This document shows, piece by piece, positions 42,837-50,296 of a DNA stretch of 64,000 nt. The translations under genes were made by a program, and so were the position numbers. The stretch spans positions 1,772,501 through 1,836,500 of the forward strand of contig NZ_CP043488.1 in the NCBI RefSeq assembly GCF_008330945.1. The letters run 5' to 3'. This DNA is from Labrys sp. KNU-23. Lineage in GTDB: Bacteria; Pseudomonadota; Alphaproteobacteria; Rhizobiales; Labraceae. The notes beneath the pieces are model-generated. The model did no database searches, was not told the origin of the DNA, and was given only the letters and a program-made list of their open reading frames with translations. Within the stretch, counting starts at the first letter, position 1. The number at the start of each line of letters is the position of its first letter.

Positions 42837-42865
42837 CGATGATATCGGTTTTTCCGATATCATCG
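42837..42865. promoter_or_regulatory. Long dyad, possible LysR operator of the polyamine operon
   Basis: Perfect 12-base arms (CGATGATATCGG at 42837-42848 and its complement at 42854-42865) flank TTTTT. The core fits T-N11-A. It lies between the LysR gene and the binding-protein gene, 103 bases before the latter's ATG, a common place for LysR activation sites. Confidence 0.5.
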
Positions 42866-42994
42866 CCGAGTGATCGCTTCGCTGCATTCCGGCTGCCTTG
42901 AGCAAAGTCGCTTCGACCGAAATGCCTGTCTCCTAAGCTCTTGGGCCTGACGCATCCTGGGGCTTCTCGACGTTCCGTCGAGCTGCACAACGCT

Positions 42995-43906
42995 CTAGCT
43001 GCGCCCTCTCCCCGCCCGGTAGGTGCGCGCCACGGCGACGAACTGCGTGGCGATGGCATCGAGCGGCGAGCCGCGCCGCCAGCCGATCACCACTTCCACC
43101 GGCGACAGGGCTTCAGCAAGGTCGCGCGCCTCGATCTTGTCGCCTTCGAGCGACCAGGGCCGATAGGTGAGGTCGGGCAGGATGGCGACGCCGGCCCCCG
43201 TCGCCACCAGGCTGCGGGCCGCCTCTACCGAGCGGGTGCGGATGGCGACCGGCGGCCTTACGCCGGCCCGCCGCCAGGCATATTCAGCGGCCTCGGCGAT
43301 CTCGTCGAGCATCAGGAGCACGAAGGGCTCCTCGGCGAGATCCACGATGCCGATGCTCTCGGCCTCGGCCAGGCGATGGCCGATCGGCAGCCAGAGACGA
43401 TAGGGCGAGGCTTCCATCGTCTCCACATGCAGGGCGGCGGAGCTGCGCTCAGTGCCCGCTACCATCACGGCGACATCGAGCTCTCCCCCCACCAGCAGAT
43501 GGTCGAGATAATCGCGGCTGTCCTCGATGATCTCAACCGCGACATGCGGGAAGGCGCGGCGGAAGCGGGCCAGCAGATCGGGCAGCACATAGGCGGCCAC
43601 CAAAGGCGTCACCCCGACGGCAAGGCGCCCCTCGATCGGCGCCGTATCGGAGCGCAAGGCACGGCGGGCATCGGCAATCTCGGAGAGGATCTTGCGGGCA
43701 TGGCGCAGAAACTGGTGCCCCTTCAGCGTGAGCTCGACACCATGGGAGCGCCGATCGAACAGGGGAAAGCCGAGGTCGGCCTCCAGTTCGCGGATGGCTT
43801 CCGTCACCGTCGATTGCGAAATCGAAAGCTCGTGCGAGGCACGCGATACCGCGCCATTCTCGGCCACCGCCACGAAATATTGGATTTGCCGGAAGGAGAA
43901 TGCCAT
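42995..43906 (-). CDS. LysR-family transcriptional regulator
   Basis: A 303 aa regulator. The N-terminal winged helix reads MAFSFRQIQYFVAVAENGAVSRASHELSISQSTVTEAIRELE-like in order (residues 1-42), followed by the LysR substrate-binding domain with GRLAVGVTPL. It lies upstream of and co-directional with the polyamine operon, 260 bases away, so that operon is its likely target. The start at 43906 is chosen by family alignment; a GTG at 43921 is possible. Confidence 0.83.
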   Translation of the reverse strand: MAFSFRQIQYFVAVAENGAVSRASHELSISQSTVTEAIRELEADLGFPLFDRRSHGVELTLKGHQFLRHARKILSEIADARRALRSDTAPIEGRLAVGVTPLVAAYVLPDLLARFRRAFPHVAVEIIEDSRDYLDHLLVGGELDVAVMVAGTERSSAALHVETMEASPYRLWLPIGHRLAEAESIGIVDLAEEPFVLLMLDEIAEAAEYAWRRAGVRPPVAIRTRSVEAARSLVATGAGVAILPDLTYRPWSLEGDKIEARDLAEALSPVEVVIGWRRGSPLDAIATQFVAVARTYRAGRGRS

Positions 43907-43947
43907 GAGGGCAGTGAGCACAATGCGAATTGGAAATAAAGACCGAC

Positions 43948-45168
43948 GTGGCGGACCTGAGCGACATCCTCATCATCGGCGCCGGGCCGGCGAGCCTGAT
44001 CGCCGCCGAAAAACTGGCCGAGGCCGGCCACAGCGTGGCTGTCTATGAGCGCATGCCCTCCCCCGCCCGCAAATTCCTGATGGCCGGGCGCGGCGGACTG
44101 AACCTTACGCATGGCGAGGATTTCGAGCGCTTCCTCACCCGCTACGGCCCGGCCCAGGCCTTTCTCGAACCGGCCCTACGCGCCTTCACGCCGGGCGATC
44201 TGGTCGCCTGGGCCGAGGGATTGGGCGAAAAGACTTTCGTCGGTTCGAGCGGGCGGATCTTTCCCGAAAGCTTCAAGGCCTCGCCGCTGCTGCGGGCCTG
44301 GCTGGCCCGGCTCGCACGCCTGGGCGTGACCCTGCACAGCCGCCATTGCTGGACGGGGTGGGATGACGAAGGAGCGCTCATTTTTCGCGGGCCGGACGGC
44401 CACGCCGTCAGCCGCAAGCCCCGCGCGACCCTGCTGGCCCTCGGCGGTGCCTCCTGGCCGCGCCTGGGTTCGGATGGCGGCTGGGTCCCGCTGCTGCGCG
44501 GCCGGGGCGTCACCGTCACCGAGCTCGCGCCGTCGAACAGCGGTGCCGAAATCACCTGGAGCCAGGCCTATGCGGAGAAATCGGCTGGCGAACCACTGAA
44601 ACGCATCGCCATTTCCATCGCCGGCACCACGCGCCGCGGCGAGGCCGTCGTTACCGAGCAGGGGTTGGAGGGAGGCGTGATCTATGCGCTCTCCCCTGTC
44701 ATCCGCAGCGCGATCGCCACACACGGCCGTGCCGAGATCGGCATCGACCTGCGCCCCGATCTCGACGAAGCAGCACTGGTCCGCCTGTTCGAACGGCCGC
44801 AGGGCAGCCAATCCCTTTCGACCTATCTGCGCAAGACCGTCAAGCTGGCGCCTGTCGCCATCGGGCTCCTGCGCGAGGCCACCGACAATGCCCTGCCTCG
44901 CGATCCGGCCATGCTGGCCCGCCTGGTCAAGCATGTTCCCTTGACGGTGACGGCGCAACGCGGCCTCGAACGCGCCATCTCCAGCGCCGGCGGCGTCACA
45001 CTCGACGCGATCGATAGCGAGTTCATGCTGCGCAAGGCGCCCGGCGTCTTCGTCGCCGGCGAGATGCTGGATTGGGAGGCACCGACCGGCGGCTACCTGC
45101 TGCAGGCCTGCTTCGCCACCGGCGTGGCGGCGGCGAGGGGCATCGAGGCGTGGTTGGCGCCAAACTAA
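43948..45168 (+). CDS. FAD-dependent oxidoreductase of the HI0933/YhiN family
   Basis: A flavoprotein of about 406 aa. The N-terminal dinucleotide motif is ILIIGAGPASLIAAEKLAEAG, followed by FLMAGRGGLNLTH, a signature of the HI0933 family (GKGRCN-like site). The second nucleotide motif is LLALGGASWPRLGSDG and the C-terminal GVFVAGEMLDWEAPTGGYLLQ is diagnostic. The redox substrate of this family is not established. The start is uncertain: GTG at 43948 or TTG at 43930. It is divergent from the LysR gene and their 5' ends are about 40 bases apart. Confidence 0.8.
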   Translation: MADLSDILIIGAGPASLIAAEKLAEAGHSVAVYERMPSPARKFLMAGRGGLNLTHGEDFERFLTRYGPAQAFLEPALRAFTPGDLVAWAEGLGEKTFVGSSGRIFPESFKASPLLRAWLARLARLGVTLHSRHCWTGWDDEGALIFRGPDGHAVSRKPRATLLALGGASWPRLGSDGGWVPLLRGRGVTVTELAPSNSGAEITWSQAYAEKSAGEPLKRIAISIAGTTRRGEAVVTEQGLEGGVIYALSPVIRSAIATHGRAEIGIDLRPDLDEAALVRLFERPQGSQSLSTYLRKTVKLAPVAIGLLREATDNALPRDPAMLARLVKHVPLTVTAQRGLERAISSAGGVTLDAIDSEFMLRKAPGVFVAGEMLDWEAPTGGYLLQACFATGVAAARGIEAWLAPN

Positions 45169-45171
45169 GAG

Positions 45172-45272
45172 GCGGACAAGATGTCCGCGGTCCCAGCCGC
45201 AGCGTTTCCAGCCAAACCTGGTAAGGTTCGCAAGGGCAGCACGGCGGCTGGGACCGTGGACGTCTCGTCCGC
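45172..45272. repeat. Long imperfect palindrome between convergent genes
   Basis: Arms 45172-45200 and 45244-45272 pair at 26 of 29 positions. The loop contains AACCTGGTAAGGTT, similar to the loop in the palindrome at 20185-20289. It fills the space between the flavoprotein and nucleoside hydrolase stops and could act as a bidirectional transcription end. Confidence 0.75.
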
Positions 45273-45279
45273 AATTTTG

Positions 45280-46242
45280 TTATACCGCCCGCAACAGGGT
45301 CTGCCGGTAGAGATCGAGCAGAGGCTGGTCCTTGACCTCGATGCAGACGGCATGGCTGGGACGGCCATCCCAGTCATTGGGCGGGAAGCCGATCCCGGCA
45401 GGCCGCTGGATGGTCTGCCCGAAGGCAAGCCCCTCGCACACCACCCGGACCGGGCCGGAGCGGGTCTCGAACAAGTCCGGCGCCACCAGATAGATCGCCG
45501 CCGAGGCATCATGCACGGAAATGCCGGCCAGCCCCTTGTCGAGATAGAAGTTCTCGTAGAATCGGGTGATGTCCCAGATGAAGCGGCCGACCTCGCCGGC
45601 CTCCTCCCCGAGGCGGCGCAGATAGTCCTGCGGCATCAGCACTTCATGGGTGACGTCGAGGCCGATGACGGTTATGGGCCAGGGCGCGGCGAACATTTCA
45701 TCGGCAGCGTGCGGGTCGCCATGGATATTGGCTTCGGCCGCCGGGGTAACATTGCCCAGATGTCCGCGATAGCCGAAGGCGCCACCCATCACCACCACCT
45801 GGCGGACCAGGCCGGCGATCTCGGGATCCTCGCGCAGGGCCAGGGCCAGATTGGTCATGCGCCCAACCGCCAGCAGCGTGATCTCGCCGGGATGCTTGCG
45901 CACGGTCTCGATGATGAAGCGGTGGGCGGGCGTGTCGATCGCCTTCGTCTTGATCTCGGCAGGGATCTCGATCTCGCCGAGGCCATTGTCACCATGGACA
46001 ACGGCGGCATGATGGGCGTCATCTCCCGTCACCGGGCCCGCCGCCCCGCGCGCCACCGGCGCATCGATGCCGAAACGTTCCTTGAGATAGAGCGCATTGC
46101 GCGTGGTGATCTCGACCGGCGCATTGCCATGGCAGGTGGTGATGCCGATCAGTTCGATGTCGGGGTGATAGTGCAGGAAGAACAGCGCCATGGCGTCGTC
46201 GACGCCGGGATCGGTATCATAGATGACTTTATGGCTGGGCAT
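45280..46242 (-). CDS. Nucleoside hydrolase (IunH family)
   Basis: A 320 aa enzyme that hydrolyses the N-glycosidic bond of ribonucleosides. The calcium-binding DTDPGVDDAMA (about 7-17) is the family signature. VVVMGGAFGYRG.GN and EANIHGDPHAAD give the ribose-binding region, and VHDASAAIYLV the C-terminal metal and base region. The start at 46242 (MPSHKV) puts the signature at the usual distance. The base specificity is not readable. It is transcribed alone. Confidence 0.88.
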   Translation of the reverse strand: MPSHKVIYDTDPGVDDAMALFFLHYHPDIELIGITTCHGNAPVEITTRNALYLKERFGIDAPVARGAAGPVTGDDAHHAAVVHGDNGLGEIEIPAEIKTKAIDTPAHRFIIETVRKHPGEITLLAVGRMTNLALALREDPEIAGLVRQVVVMGGAFGYRGHLGNVTPAAEANIHGDPHAADEMFAAPWPITVIGLDVTHEVLMPQDYLRRLGEEAGEVGRFIWDITRFYENFYLDKGLAGISVHDASAAIYLVAPDLFETRSGPVRVVCEGLAFGQTIQRPAGIGFPPNDWDGRPSHAVCIEVKDQPLLDLYRQTLLRAV

Positions 46243-46344
46243 CGCAGGCAAACCGGGAAAAAGGCGGGAACCTTTGCCTCTGCGCTCGGCCGTGGGGAAA
46301 GTCAACGCCGCGAAGCCCCTTGCGACACCCCGGCAACACCCGTT

Positions 46345-46950
46345 TCAAGGCTTGACGGCCAGGAAGGTGTTCCAGGGATCGCCATCCGGGTCGATGGAAA
46401 ACTCGTCCCACAGCAAGGTCAGCCCGGCTTGTTCGAGCCGCAAGGCAAACGCATCACGTCGCCAATAGACGGTATGGAAGTTTCCGACGATTTCACCGTC
46501 GCCATCGCGCATCGAGACGAGAAAAGGCGCACCGGGACGCAGCGACGCGGCAACCTTGGCCAGCACGTGATCGATCCGATCACGGGGAACGTGGATCAGC
46601 ACGCATAGGCCGACGACGGCATCATAGGGACCGCCGAGATCGTCCGTGACGATGTTGAGCAATTCGCCATGCTTGCCGCGACCGGCCTGCAACTCGAGAA
46701 AGCGGCGGGTCGCATCGGTGCGGCGAACCGTGACGCCGAGCGTCTCCAGGAAATCCGCCTCGCGGCCAGGCCCCGACCCGACCTCCAGGATCAATCCGCC
46801 ACGTCCAGCCATTTCAGCGATGCGCCGCAATGCCGCCTGGTCGCGCAGATTCGGCATTTCGGGAATGCGGGCATAGTAGCGATCCGCGCAGCCTTCATAG
46901 GATTGGATGGTCTGGCGGCACTGTTCGAGCGCCTCGGTCGTCCTGTTCAT
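46345..46950 (-). CDS. SAM-dependent methyltransferase
   Basis: A 201 aa class I methyltransferase with motif I LILEVGSGPGREADFL and motif IV YDAVVGLCVLIHVPRD. The C-terminal half ends in WNTFLAVKP. The start at 46950 follows GGGAGG at a good distance. The substrate is unknown. The gene is close to a DUF1127-like micropeptide on the same strand. Confidence 0.76.
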   Translation of the reverse strand: MNRTTEALEQCRQTIQSYEGCADRYYARIPEMPNLRDQAALRRIAEMAGRGGLILEVGSGPGREADFLETLGVTVRRTDATRRFLELQAGRGKHGELLNIVTDDLGGPYDAVVGLCVLIHVPRDRIDHVLAKVAASLRPGAPFLVSMRDGDGEIVGNFHTVYWRRDAFALRLEQAGLTLLWDEFSIDPDGDPWNTFLAVKP

Positions 46951-47017
46951 GACAATGGCCTCCCTCTTCTTCCGGATGGGCCTTCCCCATCCTGTCACAT
47001 CGCGTCGGCAGCGCGGG

Positions 47018-47188
47018 TCAGCGCCAGCGGACACCGCCGACAACCCGGTTTCCGTCGACCAGGCCAAGGTCGCGCTTCAGGTCGTCGCAGAGGTCGCGGG
47101 GATCGAGCAGGCGGTGGGCACGCGGCCGGAACGGTGCGGCGAAAAACTCGAGGATCCAAAGCCTGTAGCGCTTGATGTGTTTCGTCAT
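47018..47188 (-). CDS. Small DUF1127-like protein
   Basis: A 56 aa basic protein (MTKHIKRYRLWILE...). The C-terminal PRDLCDDLKRDLGLVDGN resembles the helix of DUF1127 proteins (L.D..L.DIGL). AAGGA stands nine bases before the ATG. DUF1127 proteins are small, often arginine-rich, and can bind RNA or regulators in rhizobia. It is divergent from the LysR gene at 47293, whose dyad operator (47270-47290) also lies in its promoter region. The identification is tentative. Confidence 0.5.
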   Translation of the reverse strand: MTKHIKRYRLWILEFFAAPFRPRAHRLLDPRDLCDDLKRDLGLVDGNRVVGGVRWR

Positions 47189-47269
47189 GTTCGTGGTCCT
47201 TTTAGGCTGGAGCGATGGAGGCATCCTGCCGCCGCCAAGCCTTGGATTCCAATCGAACGTCACGTAGTA

Positions 47270-47290
47270 TGCATCAACTGGATTGATGCA
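47270..47290. promoter_or_regulatory. Perfect LysR-type dyad in front of the LysR gene
   Basis: TGCATCAA and TTGATGCA flank CTGGA, fitting the T-N11-A rule. It ends two bases before the ATG of the GcvA-like regulator, a position suited to autorepression and to control of the divergent small gene. Confidence 0.62.
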
Positions 47291-47292
47291 TC

Positions 47293-48231
47293 ATGCAGTG
47301 GGATTTGCCGCCTCTGGGCGCCATCAGAGTCTTCGAAGCCGCCGCGCGGCTCGGCAGCTTCACCAAGGCGGCCGAGGAGCTCGGCATGACCCAATCGGCT
47401 GCCAGCTATCAGATCAAGGTTCTCGAGGAACGCGCCGGAACGCCGCTTTTCATCAGAAAAACCAGGCAGATCGCGTTGACCGAGGCGGGTGAACAGCTTG
47501 CCCCTCTGGTCTCCAGCGCATTTTCAGCCCTGTCCGACGCCTGGTTTTCGACCAAGGGCGGCGCCTCCGGCGTGCTCTCCGTCACGACGATCGATACCTT
47601 CGCCTCAAACTGGCTTGCCGTCCGCCTTGGAACATTCCAGTTGATGTATCCGGATCTGGCCGTGAAGATGGACGTCACATCGCGCTCCCTCGATATCGCT
47701 CGCGAAAACGTGGATGTCGGCATCCGCGTCGGCGCCGGAAAATGGCCCGGGCTGTCGGCGCACTACCTGTTCAAGGCCGACTATTCGCCGATGCTCAGCC
47801 CCGCACTGGCGGAGAAGATCGGCGGCATCCGCGCGGCCGAGGACCTCTACAAGGTTCCCCTATGCTGCCCGCAGGATCCCTGGTGGGAGGTCTGGTTCAC
47901 GGCAGCGGGGGCACGATTCGAGCCGGATCGCGTGATTCCCGGCCCGACCTTCGGCACCCAGGCCTATGAGGCGACTGCGGCGATCACCGACCAGGGCGCG
48001 GCGATGCTCACGTGCAACCTCTACACGGCCTTCCTCGACAAGGGTCAGTTGATCCAGCCCTTCGACGTCATGGGGTCCGACGGCGATGGCTACTGGCTGG
48101 TGCACGCCGAAGCGCGGCGCACGACGCCCAAGATCAGAGTGTTCCGGGACTGGATCCTCACGCAGACGGCTGAGGTCCGCAGCCGCGAGAAGCGCGAACT
48201 CCCGACAGCCGGAGCAACCCGGCACGACTGA
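47293..48231 (+). CDS. LysR-family transcriptional regulator (GcvA-like)
   Basis: A 312 aa regulator. The winged helix PLGAIRVFEAAARLGSFTKAAEELGMTQSAASYQIKVLEE (about 7-47) matches the GcvA/AmpR branch, as does LFIRKTRQIALTEAGEQL. The effector domain follows, with LSVTTIDTFASNWL. A perfect dyad lies at its own start. Downstream lies an unrelated hypothetical gene; the divergent small gene and methyltransferase are candidate targets. Confidence 0.86.
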   Translation: MQWDLPPLGAIRVFEAAARLGSFTKAAEELGMTQSAASYQIKVLEERAGTPLFIRKTRQIALTEAGEQLAPLVSSAFSALSDAWFSTKGGASGVLSVTTIDTFASNWLAVRLGTFQLMYPDLAVKMDVTSRSLDIARENVDVGIRVGAGKWPGLSAHYLFKADYSPMLSPALAEKIGGIRAAEDLYKVPLCCPQDPWWEVWFTAAGARFEPDRVIPGPTFGTQAYEATAAITDQGAAMLTCNLYTAFLDKGQLIQPFDVMGSDGDGYWLVHAEARRTTPKIRVFRDWILTQTAEVRSREKRELPTAGATRHD

Positions 48232-48397
48232 CCGCAGCCGCTCCAGCGCCCAGGGCGCATAGCCGGCCGCGCACCCTGGAATTCCTATAAACTATTGAAA
48301 TAAAAGAGATTTTCTTGAACAAATCAGCTCGGTGTGGTCCTATGCGCGCCGTTGCCAATGCCGGGACCTTGAACCCCGCGGATTGAAGGACACCATC

Positions 48398-48907
48398 ATG
48401 ACCCTGCCTAGCCCCGCTGCCGCACGCCCCGTCGGTTATCATATCGACGCTCCGGCCGAGAATCTGCTCTTTTCCGTCTATCGCTGCTGGATGGCCGGCT
48501 ACGCCACCGGCGATGCCGCCTGTTGGGACATCGCCTGGGAAGGGCTTGCCCGCGAAATGCCCGAAGAAAATGCCAAGCCGTTGTTCGGTGAATTCCACCA
48601 TTTCGTGCGCACGCTCAGGGCGACGGCCGACACCGAGATCGGTTGGCGGCCAGCAGCTTGCCGTGCCCTGTGCCGCGACGAATGCCTGGTACTCGCCATG
48701 GTCGATGCGGCGCAGCGCGACGACAGGGTCCAGCTCCTTCATGCCGCTTCGTATCTGCTCAAGAGCGAAGGCCTGCACCGGGCGCTCGACGCCACCACCG
48801 CCTTGGCCAAGGCGCTCGCACGGGTCGGACTGTTCATCGCCCCCGTCAGCCCCTGCGCCTTGGACACCATGACGCGGATGAAGCCTCCCTCGGCTACTGC
48901 CCACTGA
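48398..48907 (+). CDS. Hypothetical protein of unknown function
   Basis: A 169 aa protein preceded by AAGGA. It is helical and cysteine-containing (YRCWMAGYATGDAACWDIAWEG, CRALCRDECLVL), soluble and without a signal peptide. I do not recognise a family. An AT-rich leader (about 48285-48335) precedes it, and it converges on the AraC regulator of the siderophore locus, so it may be an iron-related accessory gene or simply an independent one. Confidence 0.62.
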   Translation: MTLPSPAAARPVGYHIDAPAENLLFSVYRCWMAGYATGDAACWDIAWEGLAREMPEENAKPLFGEFHHFVRTLRATADTEIGWRPAACRALCRDECLVLAMVDAAQRDDRVQLLHAASYLLKSEGLHRALDATTALAKALARVGLFIAPVSPCALDTMTRMKPPSATAH

Positions 48908-48925
48908 AGCACGCCATCCGATGAA

Positions 48926-48944
48926 CGGGCTCGAGGAGAGCCCG
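48926..48944. terminator. Weak stem-loop between convergent genes
   Basis: CGGGCTC and GAGCCCG pair around GAGGA. There is no T run, so termination is uncertain. It lies between the hypothetical gene and the AraC gene, which face each other. Confidence 0.3.
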
Positions 48945-49004
48945 CTTCTCGACCCATGGTTCAGGGCGCCGATACGGATGCGGCCCCGAACCAGCGATGC
49001 GCCA

Positions 49005-50105
49005 TCAGACGCTGCCTGCCTCCGGCAATTCGGGCATCACGGGCCCAGCGAGTACGGCGCGGTGCTTGGCGCGCACCAAGCGCGGCGAAGTATCGAAGCG
49101 CCTGCGGAAGGTGCGATTGAAATAGGACAAGTCACCGAAACCGACGTCGAAGGCGATCTCGCTGATCGAACGCTTGCCCTCGTCCGGTGACTGCAGCCGG
49201 CGCATTGCCCTGTCCAGCCGGCGCTGCAGTACGAATTCCGAGAAAGTCTCGCCTTCTCCTTCGAACAGTTTCTGGAGATAGCGCGTGCTGATGCCGTGCC
49301 GCAGCGCGATCTGGCTTGCGTTGAGCGCCTGGTCATCGAGATGGGCCTCGATATCCGATTTGATGGCGTTCAGCCGCGCAGCCGCGCGATCCTGCACGGT
49401 ATGGGGCGCCTGGGCCTCGGCCTCGCCGCACAGGATGTCGACGAGATCGCCCATATAGGCGCAGGCATGCTGCAGCAGCACCGGACCGCTCATCGGCAGC
49501 AGGCCTCGCATCAGCGCAGCGCCATAGTTGCCGAGCAGCACGAGCGTGTCGTTGTTTTGCGGGAAGACCCGCAGACTGGCCGAGCTTTCGAGCATGTTCG
49601 CGGTGATGCGATCGCTCGCCAGGATCAGGCAATCGACACGGTCGACATGCCTCAGCCAGAGACTGGCCGGCCCGCCGCCCGCCAGGAATATGGCCTCCCT
49701 GGCAGAGACGACCATGCGCTGCCCGTCCCGCTCCACCTCCATCCGGCCATTGGAGGGGCGCAGCAGCACTCCGCCCGCCCCGAGTTCGGCAGCGTCCAGA
49801 ACGAGTTCTCGGTCCTGGAAAGGGGAAAAACAGGAGACGGGGCCGATATCCGGCTCGAGGCGCAGCTGGGCCCTCGCCCCCAGCAAGGCAGGATCCGACG
49901 GGCCCAGCCTGCGATGTGCGGCCATGCGCCCGCTCGCGCGTAGCTCGACCAGCGCCAGTTCCTCGCTCGTCAGCCCGTGCCCCAGCAACCAGACAGGCCG
50001 CAGCTTCCCTGCAAAGGCCCCAGGCGGCGTCAAAATGGCGTGATCTGCGCCCCCAGTTCGCTTCAGTCCATCAATCAATGCGCCCAAGTCCAAGAAATCA
50101 AACAA
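49005..50105 (-). CDS. AraC-family transcriptional regulator of the siderophore locus (RhrA-like)
   Basis: A 366 aa regulator. The C-terminal third has two helix-turn-helix motifs: LNASQIALRHGISTRYLQKLFEGEGETFSEFVL and SISEIAFDVGFGDLSYFNRTFRRRFDTSP. The N-terminal part is a ligand-sensing domain without close family. In Sinorhizobium the AraC protein RhrA activates rhizobactin genes; here it is divergent from the TonB receptor. The start appears to be TTG at 50105; no ATG is available in frame. The dyad at 50176-50204 lies in the shared promoter region. Confidence 0.82.
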   Translation of the reverse strand: MFDFLDLGALIDGLKRTGGADHAILTPPGAFAGKLRPVWLLGHGLTSEELALVELRASGRMAAHRRLGPSDPALLGARAQLRLEPDIGPVSCFSPFQDRELVLDAAELGAGGVLLRPSNGRMEVERDGQRMVVSAREAIFLAGGGPASLWLRHVDRVDCLILASDRITANMLESSASLRVFPQNNDTLVLLGNYGAALMRGLLPMSGPVLLQHACAYMGDLVDILCGEAEAQAPHTVQDRAAARLNAIKSDIEAHLDDQALNASQIALRHGISTRYLQKLFEGEGETFSEFVLQRRLDRAMRRLQSPDEGKRSISEIAFDVGFGDLSYFNRTFRRRFDTSPRLVRAKHRAVLAGPVMPELPEAGSV

Positions 50106-50175
50106 CGCGACAAGTAAGACCGCTCGTCAATATAGAACGCGAAAGGTCGGATATCCAGAAGTATATGATATCTTC

Positions 50176-50204
50176 TCCCAGATTATAATCGTTATAAACT
50201 GGGA
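50176..50204. promoter_or_regulatory. Near-perfect 13-3-13 dyad between the AraC and receptor genes
   Basis: Arms TCCCAGATTATAA (50176-50188) and TTATAAACTGGGA (50192-50204) pair at 12 of 13 positions around TCG. The AT-rich core resembles Fur/Irr-type iron boxes in shape. It lies 92 bases before the receptor ATG and 71 bases from the AraC start, so it can control both. Confidence 0.6.
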
Positions 50205-50296
50205 ATGTACTACGAATATACAACAGGAATTCGCCCGGAATCGCCAAATATAACTTAGTTTCGGATCGAGAGTGGCTGGAGGTCTAAAAATTCATC

